NCBI GenBank assembly: GCA_039942715.1
Contig: JBDVBY010000007.1
Coordinates: 558,001-622,000, forward strand
Direction: 5' to 3'
From: JABDJX01 sp039942715
Lineage (GTDB): Bacteria; Pseudomonadota; Alphaproteobacteria; Rhodobacterales; Rhodobacteraceae
DNA length: 64,000 bases
Made by a program: the position numbers and the translations under genes. This document shows, one piece after another, positions 50,893 to 59,339 of the stretch (positions are counted from its first letter, which is position 1; each line of letters opens with the position of its first letter). The notes below the pieces were generated by a model. It did not search any database. It was not told where the DNA came from and worked only from the letters and a program-made list of their open reading frames with translations.

Positions 50893-52007
50893 GCGGTGAG
50901 GTCAAAGGCTGGTGCCCAAGCGCGCACCGCCCGATGATGTCTGGCGACGGGCTTTTGGTGCGCGTGAAGCCACGAATGGCCCGTCTGACTGTCCAACAAG
51001 CGATCAAGCTATGTGATCTGGCCGAGGGCTTTGGCAACGGGATGATCGACGTCACATCCCGCGCAAACCTCCAGATCAGAGGCGTCAGCGAGGCGCATTT
51101 CTCTGCCCTTCTAACCAATTTGATCGCCGAAGGTCTGGTCGAGTCAGACGCGCAACGCGAGGCGAGCCGCACTTTGACCGTCACGCCATTCTGGCAACAA
51201 GGCGATCTAAGCGCGCGGTTGGCGATCACTTTGGAACACGTCCATCTGCCGGAGCTGCCTGACAAAATGGGCATCGTCCTAGACACTGGGCCTGCGCCAC
51301 TTTTGCAAAACACGTCTGGTGATTTTCGCTTTGAGGCGGGCGAAGAGGGCGCGCTGATCTTGCGCGCAGAGGGGGCGGATCAGGGGCGTGTGATTGCCGA
51401 GCAAGACGCCCCAGAAGCGCTTGCCGAGATGGTGGCATGGTTCATTGAAACTGGCGGAGCAGAGAGCAAACGCATGGCGCGGCACCTGAAACGCGTCACG
51501 CTTCCTAAAGAGTGGCAAACAACGCTGCCTGCGCGCTCTGCCGAAAGGCCGGTGCCGGGGGGCGCCATTGGCGGACGCCTCTTTGGTGTGCCGTTTGGGC
51601 AAGCCGATGCTGGCGCGCTGCGAGACTTGATCCAAAAAAGCAACGCCACCAATATGCGCGTCACCCCGTGGCGCATGCTCTTTTTAGAAGACGCAAAATC
51701 CGCCGACGTCCCCGGTTTTCTTAATCAACCCGATCCGCTGCTGGATGTTGCCGCGTGTCCCGGCGCACCGGCTTGCGCGCAATCAAGCGTTGTCACGCGC
51801 GATATTGCGCGTCGCCTTGCCCCACGTGCGGTTGGGACACTCCATGTCTCGGGGTGTGCGAAGGGCTGCGCGCGCCGCTCACCTGCCGATCTTACGCTTG
51901 TCGGTCGTGATGGGCGTTTTGACCTTGTGAAAGCAGGCCTGCCCGGTGATACGCCGCATCAAAGCGGCCTGAGCGCCGCAGAAGTTATGCAAATGGTGGC
52001 GCGCTGA
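50889..52007 (+). CDS. cobG: precorrin-3B synthase CobG
   Basis: CobG is the oxygen-dependent enzyme that converts precorrin-3A to precorrin-3B, marking the aerobic pathway. The 372-residue protein has the sulfite/nitrite-reductase-like fold; GFGNGMIDVTSRANLQIRGV (about 47-66) is the N-terminal signature, and the 4Fe-4S cysteines are in DVAACPGAPACAQS and HVSGCAKGCAR near 285-342. It overlaps cobN by 4 bp and cobH by one base. Confidence 0.93.
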   Translation: MSGEVKGWCPSAHRPMMSGDGLLVRVKPRMARLTVQQAIKLCDLAEGFGNGMIDVTSRANLQIRGVSEAHFSALLTNLIAEGLVESDAQREASRTLTVTPFWQQGDLSARLAITLEHVHLPELPDKMGIVLDTGPAPLLQNTSGDFRFEAGEEGALILRAEGADQGRVIAEQDAPEALAEMVAWFIETGGAESKRMARHLKRVTLPKEWQTTLPARSAERPVPGGAIGGRLFGVPFGQADAGALRDLIQKSNATNMRVTPWRMLFLEDAKSADVPGFLNQPDPLLDVAACPGAPACAQSSVVTRDIARRLAPRAVGTLHVSGCAKGCARRSPADLTLVGRDGRFDLVKAGLPGDTPHQSGLSAAEVMQMVAR

Positions 52008-52636
52008 TGCCGTATGAATACGAAAAAAACGGGGCAGCGATCTATACGCAGTCCTTTGCCACGATCCGCGCTGAGGCAGATTTGGCGCGCTTTTCTGCTG
52101 AGGAAGAGCCAATCGCCGTGCGGATGATCCACGCCGCTGGCATGGTCGGGCTGGAACAGCATGCGTGCTTTTCTGATGGCTTCGCAGTCGCGGCGCGCAC
52201 GGCGTTGGAAAATGGTGCGCCGATTTTTTGCGATGCTTACATGGTCAGCGAAGGCGTGACCCGCAAACGTTTGCCCGCGGACAACGAGGTGATCTGCACC
52301 CTGCGCGATCCCGCTGTCCCTGACTTGGCCGCCGAAATGCAAAATACCCGCTCTGCCGCCGCCCTAGAGCTGTGGCGCCCCAAATTGGCGGGCGCGCTTG
52401 TCGCAATAGGCAATGCGCCCACAGCGCTCTTTCATTTGCTCAACATGTTAGAGGAGCCAGACTGTCCGCGCCCCGCAGCGATCATTGGCTGCCCGGTCGG
52501 CTTTGTTGGCGCGCGCGAAAGCAAAGACGCGCTTTGGGCCGCAAACCCGGTGCCAAACATGATTGTCAAAGGCCGCTTGGGCGGCAGTGCAATCACCGTG
52601 GCCGCTATCAATGCCATCGCGAGCCGCGCAGAATGA
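52007..52636 (+). CDS. cobH: precorrin-8X methylmutase CobH
   Basis: CobH moves the C11 methyl group to C12, giving hydrogenobyrinate. The 209-residue protein has the active-site His in VRMIHAAGMVG (about 39-49) and the family segments FCDAYMVSEGVTRKRLP (about 74-90), AIGNAPTALFHLLNMLE (about 128-144) and GCPVGFVGARESKDAL (about 162-177). Start and stop overlap cobG and cobI. Confidence 0.95.
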   Translation: MPYEYEKNGAAIYTQSFATIRAEADLARFSAEEEPIAVRMIHAAGMVGLEQHACFSDGFAVAARTALENGAPIFCDAYMVSEGVTRKRLPADNEVICTLRDPAVPDLAAEMQNTRSAAALELWRPKLAGALVAIGNAPTALFHLLNMLEEPDCPRPAAIIGCPVGFVGARESKDALWAANPVPNMIVKGRLGGSAITVAAINAIASRAE

Positions 52637-53361
52637 GCGGGCGCATCTACGGCATAGGACTTGGTCCGGGCGATCCCGAGTTGATGAGCGTCAAGGCGCA
52701 TCGGCTGTTGAGAGAGGCACGCCACGTGGCGTACTTTCGAAAAGAAGGACGAGCAGGGCGCGCGCGCAAACTGGCAGACGGGCTGTTCCCTGAAGCGGCG
52801 CAAGAATTCGCAATGGAATACCCGGTGACAACGGAAATTCCCTTAAGCGATCCGCGCTACAACGAAATACTCTCTGCCTTTTATAGCGACTGTACCGCAC
52901 ACCTCGCTGCTCTTGCAGCTCAGGGCGAAGACGTCGTCGTTCTTTGCGAGGGGGACCCGTTTTTCTATGGCTCTTTCATGCACCTTTACACGCGCCTCAA
53001 AGACAACGCGGATGTTGAGGTTGTTCCCGGCATAACTGGGATGTCCGCCGCCTGGACCGCAACCGAAGCCCCGATCACATGGGGCGACGATGTTCTCAGC
53101 GTGCTCATGGGCACGCTGCCAAGCGATGACCTCGTCCGTCACATGGGCGCAGCGGACGCGCTCGTGATCATGAAGATCGGTCGTAATTTCAGCAAGATAT
53201 GCGAGGCTTTGAAAGTTGCGGGCAAGTTTGACGCCGCTGTCATGGTCGAGTTCGCTGCGATGGAAGGCCAAACCGTGCAGCCCTTGCGCGACGTGTTTCC
53301 GGATCACAAAGCGCCATATTTTTCGATAATTATCGTGCACGGCCACGGACGACGTCCATGA
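52633..53361 (+). CDS. cobI: precorrin-2 C20-methyltransferase CobI
   Basis: CobI methylates C20 of precorrin-2 to give precorrin-3A, using SAM. The 242-residue protein has the tetrapyrrole methylase opening YGIGLGPGDPELMSVKAHRLL (about 5-25), VVLCEGDPFFYGSFMHLYTRL (about 99-119) and VPGITGMSAAWTA (about 132-144). The ATG at 52633 lies in an ATGA overlap with cobH; a long upstream frame is a shadow of cobH. Confidence 0.95.
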   Translation: MSGRIYGIGLGPGDPELMSVKAHRLLREARHVAYFRKEGRAGRARKLADGLFPEAAQEFAMEYPVTTEIPLSDPRYNEILSAFYSDCTAHLAALAAQGEDVVVLCEGDPFFYGSFMHLYTRLKDNADVEVVPGITGMSAAWTATEAPITWGDDVLSVLMGTLPSDDLVRHMGAADALVIMKIGRNFSKICEALKVAGKFDAAVMVEFAAMEGQTVQPLRDVFPDHKAPYFSIIIVHGHGRRP

Positions 53362-54113
53362 CAGGTCGGCTGATCATAGCGGGATTGGGGCCGGGCGATG
53401 ACGCGATGATCACACCGCAGGTGCAGGCTGCACTGGACGCTGCAACCGACATCATTGGTTATATCCCTTACGTCGCCCGCGTTCCCGATCGCGCAGGCCT
53501 TACCAAACACGCCAGCGACAACCGTGTCGAAATCGACCGCTCGAACCACGCCCTTCAATTGGCTGCGACGGGCAAACGCGTCGTCGTCGTTTCCTCGGGC
53601 GATCCCGGTGTCTTTGCCATGGCCTCAGCCGCGTTTGAAGCGCTTGAGGCCGGGCCAACCGTGTGGCGCGACGTGGATATCCAAGTCCTGCCGGGGATAA
53701 CTGCGATGTTGGCGGGCGCTGCTGCGTTAGGCGCTCCCTTGGGACATGATTTCTGCGCCATCAACCTGTCTGACAACCTCAAGCCTTGGGCGTTGATCGA
53801 AAAGCGGCTGCGCCTTGCGATTGAGGCGGACTTTGCCATCGCGCTTTATAACCCACGTTCAAAATCGCGCCCCGAAGGCTTTGAACGCACACTCGATCTG
53901 TTGCGCGAGACCTGCGAACCAAACCGCCTGATCTCTTTCGCGCGCGCTGTGTCGACGCCGGATCAAACGCTCAAAACCGTGACCCTTAAAGACGCAACGC
54001 CCGAAATGGCCGACATGCGCACTGTCGTGATTATCGGATCATCCAGCACCCGGCTGATCACACGCACATCAGGCGCGGCCCACGTCTACACCCCCCGTTC
54101 GGTTTCGCCATGA
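53358..54113 (+). CDS. cobJ: precorrin-3B C17-methyltransferase CobJ
   Basis: CobJ methylates C17 and contracts the ring, giving precorrin-4. The 251-residue protein has LIIAGLGPGDDAMITPQVQAAL (about 4-25), VVVVSSGDPGVFAMASAAFEAL (about 74-95), VLPGITAMLAGAAALGAPLGHDFCAINLSD (about 112-141) and LYNPRSKSRPEGF (about 172). It overlaps cobI by 4 bp. Its 3' end overlaps the opposite-strand cobK gene by 28 bp. Confidence 0.95.
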   Translation: MTGRLIIAGLGPGDDAMITPQVQAALDAATDIIGYIPYVARVPDRAGLTKHASDNRVEIDRSNHALQLAATGKRVVVVSSGDPGVFAMASAAFEALEAGPTVWRDVDIQVLPGITAMLAGAAALGAPLGHDFCAINLSDNLKPWALIEKRLRLAIEADFAIALYNPRSKSRPEGFERTLDLLRETCEPNRLISFARAVSTPDQTLKTVTLKDATPEMADMRTVVIIGSSSTRLITRTSGAAHVYTPRSVSP

Positions 54114-54823
54114 AGCCAGCGCATCACCTCATCGACGTCATGCGTTTCGCGCCGCTCGGGCATCTTGGGACGCGCGATCATGATCACAGGAATCCCCAGT
54201 GCGCGCGCCGCCTCAAGCTTGGCATGCGCGGCCGTTCCGCCAGAGTTTTTCGACACCACAACGTCGATGCGCTTGTCGGCCAGCAACGTTCTGTCGCTCT
54301 CAAAGCTGAACGGACCACGCGCGATGACAACGCTTGTATCGGGCAGGGGCAAAGGCGTGGTTGGTGCATCTACCAACCGCAACAGATAGTGATGCTGGGG
54401 CTGTTGAGCGAAGGACGAAAGGTTCTGACGACCAATTGCCAAAAACACGTGCAAGGCGGGGCCCTCCAAAGCCCTAACCGCCGTGTCGATATCGGGAACA
54501 GCGCGCCACGCGTCGCCAGTCTGAGCGCGCCACGGGGCACGGCTGAACGCTATCAGCGGCACATCGGAGTGCGCGCAAGCCTCTGTCGCATTCCGGCTCA
54601 TTTGCTGGGCAAAAGGGTGGGTTGCATCAACCACATGCGTGATGGCGTTATCGCGCAGATAGGCGCGCAATCCATCAACACCACCAAAGCCCCCAACACG
54701 CACTTCAACGGGCTGTTCGGCCAAAGCCGCCACGCGCCCGGCGTAGGAATAGATTGCGTCGATACCAGCCTGTGCAACGGTGCGCGCGAGCGTATGCGCC
54801 TCAGAAGTGCCGCCCAAAATCAA
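54086..54823 (-). CDS. cobK: precorrin-6A reductase CobK
   Basis: CobK reduces precorrin-6A to dihydro-precorrin-6B with NADPH. The roughly 245-residue protein has LILGGTSEAHTLARTV at the N-terminus, GGFGGVDGLRAYLRDNAITHVVDATHPFA (about 42-71) and VVVSKNSGGTAAHAKLEAARALGIPVIMIARP near the C-terminus. The start is uncertain: no ATG gives a standard N-terminus and a TTG complementary to 54821-54823 is the best candidate. It lies on the minus strand between cobJ and cobL, convergent with cobJ and back to back with cobL. Confidence 0.88.
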   Translation of the reverse strand: MILGGTSEAHTLARTVAQAGIDAIYSYAGRVAALAEQPVEVRVGGFGGVDGLRAYLRDNAITHVVDATHPFAQQMSRNATEACAHSDVPLIAFSRAPWRAQTGDAWRAVPDIDTAVRALEGPALHVFLAIGRQNLSSFAQQPQHHYLLRLVDAPTTPLPLPDTSVVIARGPFSFESDRTLLADKRIDVVVSKNSGGTAAHAKLEAARALGIPVIMIARPKMPERRETHDVDEVMRWLHGETERGV

Positions 54824-54845
54824 CAGCTTAGAAAGGGGGCTTGCG

Positions 54846-56057
54846 ATGTCTAATGCTCCTTGGTTGACGATTGTGGGCCTTACCGAAGATGGACCAGAGG
54901 GGCTGACCGCCGCAAGCCTGAATGCACTAAAACATGCGAAAGCCATTGTTGGCCCCAAGCGTCATCTGGCGCTTTTGAGCGCGCTTTCCAACGGTCTGAG
55001 TGCAGACCTCATTGACTGGCCGGTACCCTTCGCCGACGGTCTTGCGCTTTTGGAAAAACGCCGCGGCACACCGACTGTCGCGCTGGTCTCTGGCGATCCG
55101 TTTTGGTTTGGCGCAGGCACGGTGATCGCCAAACACTTTGCCCCTGATGAGTGGCGCGCTTTGGCCAATACTTCGGTCTTTTCATGCGCTGCCGCGCACT
55201 TGGGCTGGCCGCTTGAAACAACGCCGTGCCTTGGTCTGCACGCAGTCCCGTTCGCCCGCTTGCGACCGCATCTTGCACCGGGTCAGCGCATGATCATGAC
55301 GCTGCGCGATGGCCCGGCCGTCGCAGGTTTGGCGCAGTGGCTAGAGACAGTCGGCTTTGGCGACACAACGATGCACATCCTTGAGGCCATTGGCGGTCCA
55401 AACGAACGCGTGCGTTCGGCCAAGTCCGCTGCCTTCGCGTTTGACGACATCGTGCATCCGGTCGCCGTCGCCATCGAGGTTGCAGGGGCGGGCGAAACTA
55501 TTCCGCTGACTTCGGGCAAAGCCGACGCGCTTTTTGCCAACGACGGTCAGATTACCAAACGTCCGATCCGCGCGCTTACGCTGTCGGCGCTTGCGCCGCG
55601 CAAAGGTGAGCGGCTTTGGGACCTTGGCGCAGGTTCGGGGTCGATCGCGCTTGAATGGCTGATGAGCGATCCAAGTACAAACGCCGTGGCTGTTGAAGCG
55701 CGCCAAGATCGGGCGGAAATCATTCGTCAGAACGCCGATACCTTGGGACAAGAACGCCTGCAGATCGTCACCGGATCAGCGCTTGATCACCTCTCAGACC
55801 TGCCGTGCCCAGACGTCGTGTTTGTCGGTGGCGGCCTGTCGTCTGATCTGCTGGATGCTCTGCAACAGCTCTGCTCAAAGGGCACACGCCTTGTCGCCAA
55901 CGCGGTCACGATGGAAACCGAAGCACTGCTGATCTCAGCACAAGCACGATTGGGCGGCGATCTGATGCGAATCGAGCTTTCCCAGCCAACGGACATTGGG
56001 CGTTTTCATGCCTGGAAATCCGCCTATCCGCTGGTGCAATGGAGTGTCGTTCTATGA
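54846..56057 (+). CDS. cobL: precorrin-6Y C5,15-methyltransferase (decarboxylating) CobL
   Basis: CobL methylates C5 and C15 and decarboxylates the C12 acetate, giving precorrin-8. The 403-residue protein is a fusion of a CbiE-type domain (residues 1 to about 200; IVGLTEDGPEGLTAASLNAL) and a CbiT-type Rossmann methyltransferase (about 235-403; LWDLGAGSGSIALEW near 268). The start at 54846 is 22 bp from the opposing cobK start, so its promoter or readthrough must cross cobK. It overlaps cobE by 4 bp. Confidence 0.94.
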   Translation: MSNAPWLTIVGLTEDGPEGLTAASLNALKHAKAIVGPKRHLALLSALSNGLSADLIDWPVPFADGLALLEKRRGTPTVALVSGDPFWFGAGTVIAKHFAPDEWRALANTSVFSCAAAHLGWPLETTPCLGLHAVPFARLRPHLAPGQRMIMTLRDGPAVAGLAQWLETVGFGDTTMHILEAIGGPNERVRSAKSAAFAFDDIVHPVAVAIEVAGAGETIPLTSGKADALFANDGQITKRPIRALTLSALAPRKGERLWDLGAGSGSIALEWLMSDPSTNAVAVEARQDRAEIIRQNADTLGQERLQIVTGSALDHLSDLPCPDVVFVGGGLSSDLLDALQQLCSKGTRLVANAVTMETEALLISAQARLGGDLMRIELSQPTDIGRFHAWKSAYPLVQWSVVL

Positions 56058-56422
56058 GGGTTGCGGGCTTTGGATTTCGTGCAGGCGCTGAACTTGCAAG
56101 CCTCATCGACGCGCTGGCTGCAACCAAGGCAGCAAGCAACGTGACCTTGATTGCAACAGTCACCGATAAGGCCGAAACAGCGGTATTTCAGGCATTGAGC
56201 GAGGCAACTGGCTTGGCCGTGCGCGCCATTTCGCAAGAGCAGATCGAAGCGATGCCGGTCACAACTCACTCCGCCAAAAGCCAAGCTCTGCGCGGCACCG
56301 GGAGCCTGTCAGAAGCTGCCGCACTTGCAGCCGCAGGAAAGGACGCAACGCTGATCACACCACGGGCAATTTCGAGCGATAAAATGGCCACCTGCGCCAT
56401 TGCCGAAGGAGGCTGCCCATGA
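56054..56422 (+). CDS. cobE: cobalamin biosynthesis protein CobE (CbiG C-terminal type)
   Basis: This is a 122-residue protein matching CobE, the stand-alone counterpart of the CbiG C-terminal domain: VAGFGFRAGAELASLIDAL (about 3-21), KSQALRGTGSLSEAAALAAAG near 82-102 and LITPRAISSDKMATCAIAEGG. Its exact role in the aerobic pathway is not settled; it probably assists around precorrin-4/5. It is coupled by ATGA overlaps to cobL and cobM. Confidence 0.85.
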   Translation: MRVAGFGFRAGAELASLIDALAATKAASNVTLIATVTDKAETAVFQALSEATGLAVRAISQEQIEAMPVTTHSAKSQALRGTGSLSEAAALAAAGKDATLITPRAISSDKMATCAIAEGGCP

Positions 56423-57213
56423 CTGTTCACTTCATTGGTGCAGGCCCCGGTGCGGCTGACCTATTGACCCTGCGTGGCCGCGATATCCTCGCGCAGTGTC
56501 CGGTGTGTCTTTATGCCGGATCACTGGTGCCCAAAGACATCCTTGCTCATTGTACAAGCGATGCGATCCTGATCAATACAGCGCCGCTCGACCTTGACGC
56601 CATTATCGCCGAGATCGAGGTCCACCACGCTAAAGGCTTTGACATCGCGCGCCTTCATTCAGGCGATCTGTCGGTTTGGTCGGCCATGGGCGAGCAACTG
56701 GCGCGGCTCGCGGCACTGGATATTCCAACTTCGATCACCCCCGGCGTGCCCGCTTTTGCCGCCGCCGCCGCCACCCTTGGAACGGAACTTACACGTCCCG
56801 GTGTCGCACAATCGCTGGTTCTGACCCGCACATCCGGGCGCGCCTCTGCCATGCCGACGGGAGAGACGCTTGCGAACTTTGCCAAAACTGGCGCAACGCT
56901 CGCCATTCACCTCTCAATCCATCGTGCCGAACACATCGCGTCCGAATTGATCCCGCACTACGGCCCCGATTGTCCGGTTGCCATCGTCTACCGCGCAAGC
57001 TGGCCAGATGAACAAGTGATCCGCACCACGCTCAAAGGTCTCGAAACAGCAATTCCCGAAGGGATCACCCGTACCGCGCTCGTCCTCGTCGGTCCCGCTC
57101 TGACAGGCACGCCCGAGATCAAAAGCGCGCTTTATTCAAAAGACTACGATCGCCGTTATCGCCCGCAAACCGCCGATAGCCCGTGGTCGGCGCAGGATAT
57201 CAAAGATGACTGA
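56419..57213 (+). CDS. cobM: precorrin-4 C11-methyltransferase CobM
   Basis: CobM methylates C11 of precorrin-4 to give precorrin-5. The 264-residue protein has VHFIGAGPGAADLLTLRGRDIL (about 3-24), RLHSGDLSVWSAMGEQLARL (about 80-99), ITPGVPAFAAAAATLGTELTRPGV (about 109-132) and VLTRTSGRASAMP (about 135). It overlaps cobE by 4 bp and the 36-codon ORF downstream by 8 bp. Confidence 0.95.
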   Translation: MTVHFIGAGPGAADLLTLRGRDILAQCPVCLYAGSLVPKDILAHCTSDAILINTAPLDLDAIIAEIEVHHAKGFDIARLHSGDLSVWSAMGEQLARLAALDIPTSITPGVPAFAAAAATLGTELTRPGVAQSLVLTRTSGRASAMPTGETLANFAKTGATLAIHLSIHRAEHIASELIPHYGPDCPVAIVYRASWPDEQVIRTTLKGLETAIPEGITRTALVLVGPALTGTPEIKSALYSKDYDRRYRPQTADSPWSAQDIKDD

Positions 57214-57316
57214 CATTGCTTTCATTGGACCAAGAACACGAAGGGCGGCAAAGCCCCGCTGCGGGGTCGCTAAGTCAGGCGGGCAAACCCATTATTACAA
57301 AGGCATATACCAATGA
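57206..57316 (+). CDS. possible 36-residue ORF coupling cobM and cobB
   Basis: An ATG at 57206, ten or so bases after AGGA, opens a 36-codon frame that ends with TGA at 57314-57316, overlapping the cobB ATG in an ATGA arrangement, and it also overlaps the cobM stop by 8 bp. The peptide is basic (RTRRAAKPRCGVAKSGG). It contains a CCCCG-CTG-CGGGG hairpin, so it may be only an intergenic palindrome with an accidental frame. No family is recognised. Confidence 0.3.
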   Translation: MTDIAFIGPRTRRAAKPRCGVAKSGGQTHYYKGIYQ

Positions 57317-58620
57317 CACCCGGTTTGATGATCTCTGCGCCTGCCTCAGGCACTGGCAAAACAACGGTGATGCTTGGTCTCTTGCGCGCCCTCAAAGAAG
57401 ACGGGCTGAGTGTCCAGCCCTTCAAATCCGGCCCGGATTACATCGATCCTGCGTTTCACCGCGCGGCTGCCGGGCGCGCCTCGTTCAATGTTGATACATG
57501 GGCGATGAACGACGGGCTTTTGAACGCCATCACTGCGCAGGCAGCCGGCGCGGACATAACTATCGCCGAAGGCTCGATGGGCCTTTACGACGGTGTTGCA
57601 GGCAAGGGCGCGACGGGATTTGGCTCAAGTGCCGAGACGGCTGCGCGCGCAGGCTGGCCGGTAATTTTGGTGATTGATGTGGGAGGGCAAGCGCAATCGG
57701 CCGCCGCCACAGCGCTTGGATTTAAAACTTATGCTCCAGATTTGCCTTTTGCTGGCGTGATCCTGAACCGCGTGGCAAGCCCGCGTCACGAGCGCCTGAC
57801 CCGGCTGGGGATGGAGCGCGCAGGCCTGCCAGTTTTGGGTGTGCTTCCAAGGCGCGGAGACCTCGCGCTGCCCGAGCGCCACCTTGGACTGATCCAAGCT
57901 GTCGAACACCCCGACCTTGAAGAGGCGATCGCTGGTTACGCTGCCTTCTTGCGCGAAAACGTTGATTTGGAGGCGATCAAAGCTGCAGCCGCCGCACTCC
58001 CGCAAGGTGCAAGCGGCGTCCTGCCAAAACCGCCCGCTCAGCGTATCGCGTTTGCGCAAGACGCGGCGTTCTCCTTCACCTATCCGCATTTGCTCAAAGG
58101 TTGGCGCGATGCAGGCGCGGAATTGCTTTCGTTCTCGCCGCTTGCTGATGAGGCCCCGGACCCTAGCGCTGATCTGGTTTGGCTGCCCGGTGGTTATCCT
58201 GAATTGCACGCAGGCAAGCTCGCTGCCGCCAACACGTTTCTCACCGGATTGCGCAATCATGCCAAAACCAAACCCGTGCATGGAGAGTGCGGCGGTTATA
58301 TGGCCTTGGGCCAAGCGCTGATTGACAAGGAAGGCACTTGCCACCAAATGGCCGGGCTACTTGGCCTTGTGACCTCATATGAAAAACGCAAATTCCACCT
58401 TGGCTATCGTCGTGCAGCCCTTGAAGCACCGATGCCGGGCTTTGATGCCGGGCAATCCTTGCGCGGTCACGAGTTTCATTACTCGACCATTCTGGAAGAA
58501 CCCGATGCCCCTCTCGCCCATGTCACAGACGCCGACGGCAATCCGGTGCCGGAAACCGGGTCGAGGCGCGAGCACACAACCGGCACCTTCTTTCACCTCA
58601 TCGCTGAGGCCACAAAATGA
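57313..58620 (+). CDS. cobB: cobyrinate (hydrogenobyrinate) a,c-diamide synthase CobB
   Basis: CobB amidates the a and c side chains of hydrogenobyrinate with glutamine and ATP before cobalt insertion. The 435-residue protein has the P-loop SAPASGTGKTTVMLGLL (about 7-23), FKSGPDYIDPAFH (about 37-49), IAEGSMGLYDGVAG (about 84-97) and a C-terminal amidotransferase domain with Cys in VHGECGGYMALGQAL (about 320-334). An AAAGG site precedes the ATG. Confidence 0.95.
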   Translation: MTPGLMISAPASGTGKTTVMLGLLRALKEDGLSVQPFKSGPDYIDPAFHRAAAGRASFNVDTWAMNDGLLNAITAQAAGADITIAEGSMGLYDGVAGKGATGFGSSAETAARAGWPVILVIDVGGQAQSAAATALGFKTYAPDLPFAGVILNRVASPRHERLTRLGMERAGLPVLGVLPRRGDLALPERHLGLIQAVEHPDLEEAIAGYAAFLRENVDLEAIKAAAAALPQGASGVLPKPPAQRIAFAQDAAFSFTYPHLLKGWRDAGAELLSFSPLADEAPDPSADLVWLPGGYPELHAGKLAAANTFLTGLRNHAKTKPVHGECGGYMALGQALIDKEGTCHQMAGLLGLVTSYEKRKFHLGYRRAALEAPMPGFDAGQSLRGHEFHYSTILEEPDAPLAHVTDADGNPVPETGSRREHTTGTFFHLIAEATK

Positions 58621-59339
58621 GCGGGTTCGTCAGTTTTGTGGGCTCGGGGCCGGGCGATCCCGAGCTGCTGACGCTTAAGGCGGCTGACCGTCTTGGCAAG
58701 GCTGACGCCATTCTATTTGATGACCTTTCTTCGGGACCAATCCTTGCCCACGCACGTGAGGGGGCCGATCTTGTCGGCGTAGGCAAACGGGCAGGGCGCG
58801 CCTCTCCCAAGCAAGACCACGTGAGCCGATTGCTGGTTGATTACGCCAAGACCGGCGCACGCGTTGTGCGCCTTAAATCTGGCGACGGTGGCGTGTTTGG
58901 CCGCCTTGAAGAAGAAACGACAGCGTTGCAAGCCGCAGATATCCCTTTTGAGATTATCCCCGGCGTGCCTGCGGCCTGCGCTGCTGCGGCCGCCGCTGGT
59001 ATCCCGCTGACCCGGCGTCTGACCGCGCGGCGATTGCAGTTTGTCACAGGCCACGACATCGCAGGCCAACTGCCCGAAGATCTGAACCTTGCCGCTTTGG
59101 CTGACCCACTTGCCACCACTGTCGTCTACATGGGACGGCGGACATTCGCGAAAATGGCCGCGCTCCTGATCGGCGCAGGTTTGCCGTCTGAGACACCTGC
59201 GCTTTTGGCCGAAGGGGTGTCGACACCTGATCAAAACCTAATGCGCTCGACCGTTTCGGGCCTTGTGGCAGAGTTCGAACAAAGTGCGCCGTCAAAAGCA
59301 CCCGCGTTGATCCTTTACGGACCGTTGGCCGATGGATGA
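58617..59339 (+). CDS. cobA: uroporphyrinogen-III C-methyltransferase CobA
   Basis: CobA methylates C2 and C7 of uroporphyrinogen III to give precorrin-2, the committed step. The 240-residue monofunctional SUMT has SFVGSGPGDPELLTLKAADRL (about 5-25), LKSGDGGVFGRLEEE (about 84-98), IPGVPAACAAAAAAGIPLTRR (about 113-133) and TVVYMGRRTFAKMAALL (about 165). It overlaps cobB by 4 bp and cobF by 8 bp. Confidence 0.95.
   Translation: MSGFVSFVGSGPGDPELLTLKAADRLGKADAILFDDLSSGPILAHAREGADLVGVGKRAGRASPKQDHVSRLLVDYAKTGARVVRLKSGDGGVFGRLEEETTALQAADIPFEIIPGVPAACAAAAAAGIPLTRRLTARRLQFVTGHDIAGQLPEDLNLAALADPLATTVVYMGRRTFAKMAALLIGAGLPSETPALLAEGVSTPDQNLMRSTVSGLVAEFEQSAPSKAPALILYGPLADG

Noticed and set aside
54110..54853. 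247-codon plus-strand frame that would make cobJ and cobL continuous
   Set aside because: It is the shadow of cobK; the minus-strand translation has the GGTSEA and other CobK motifs, the plus-strand one has none.
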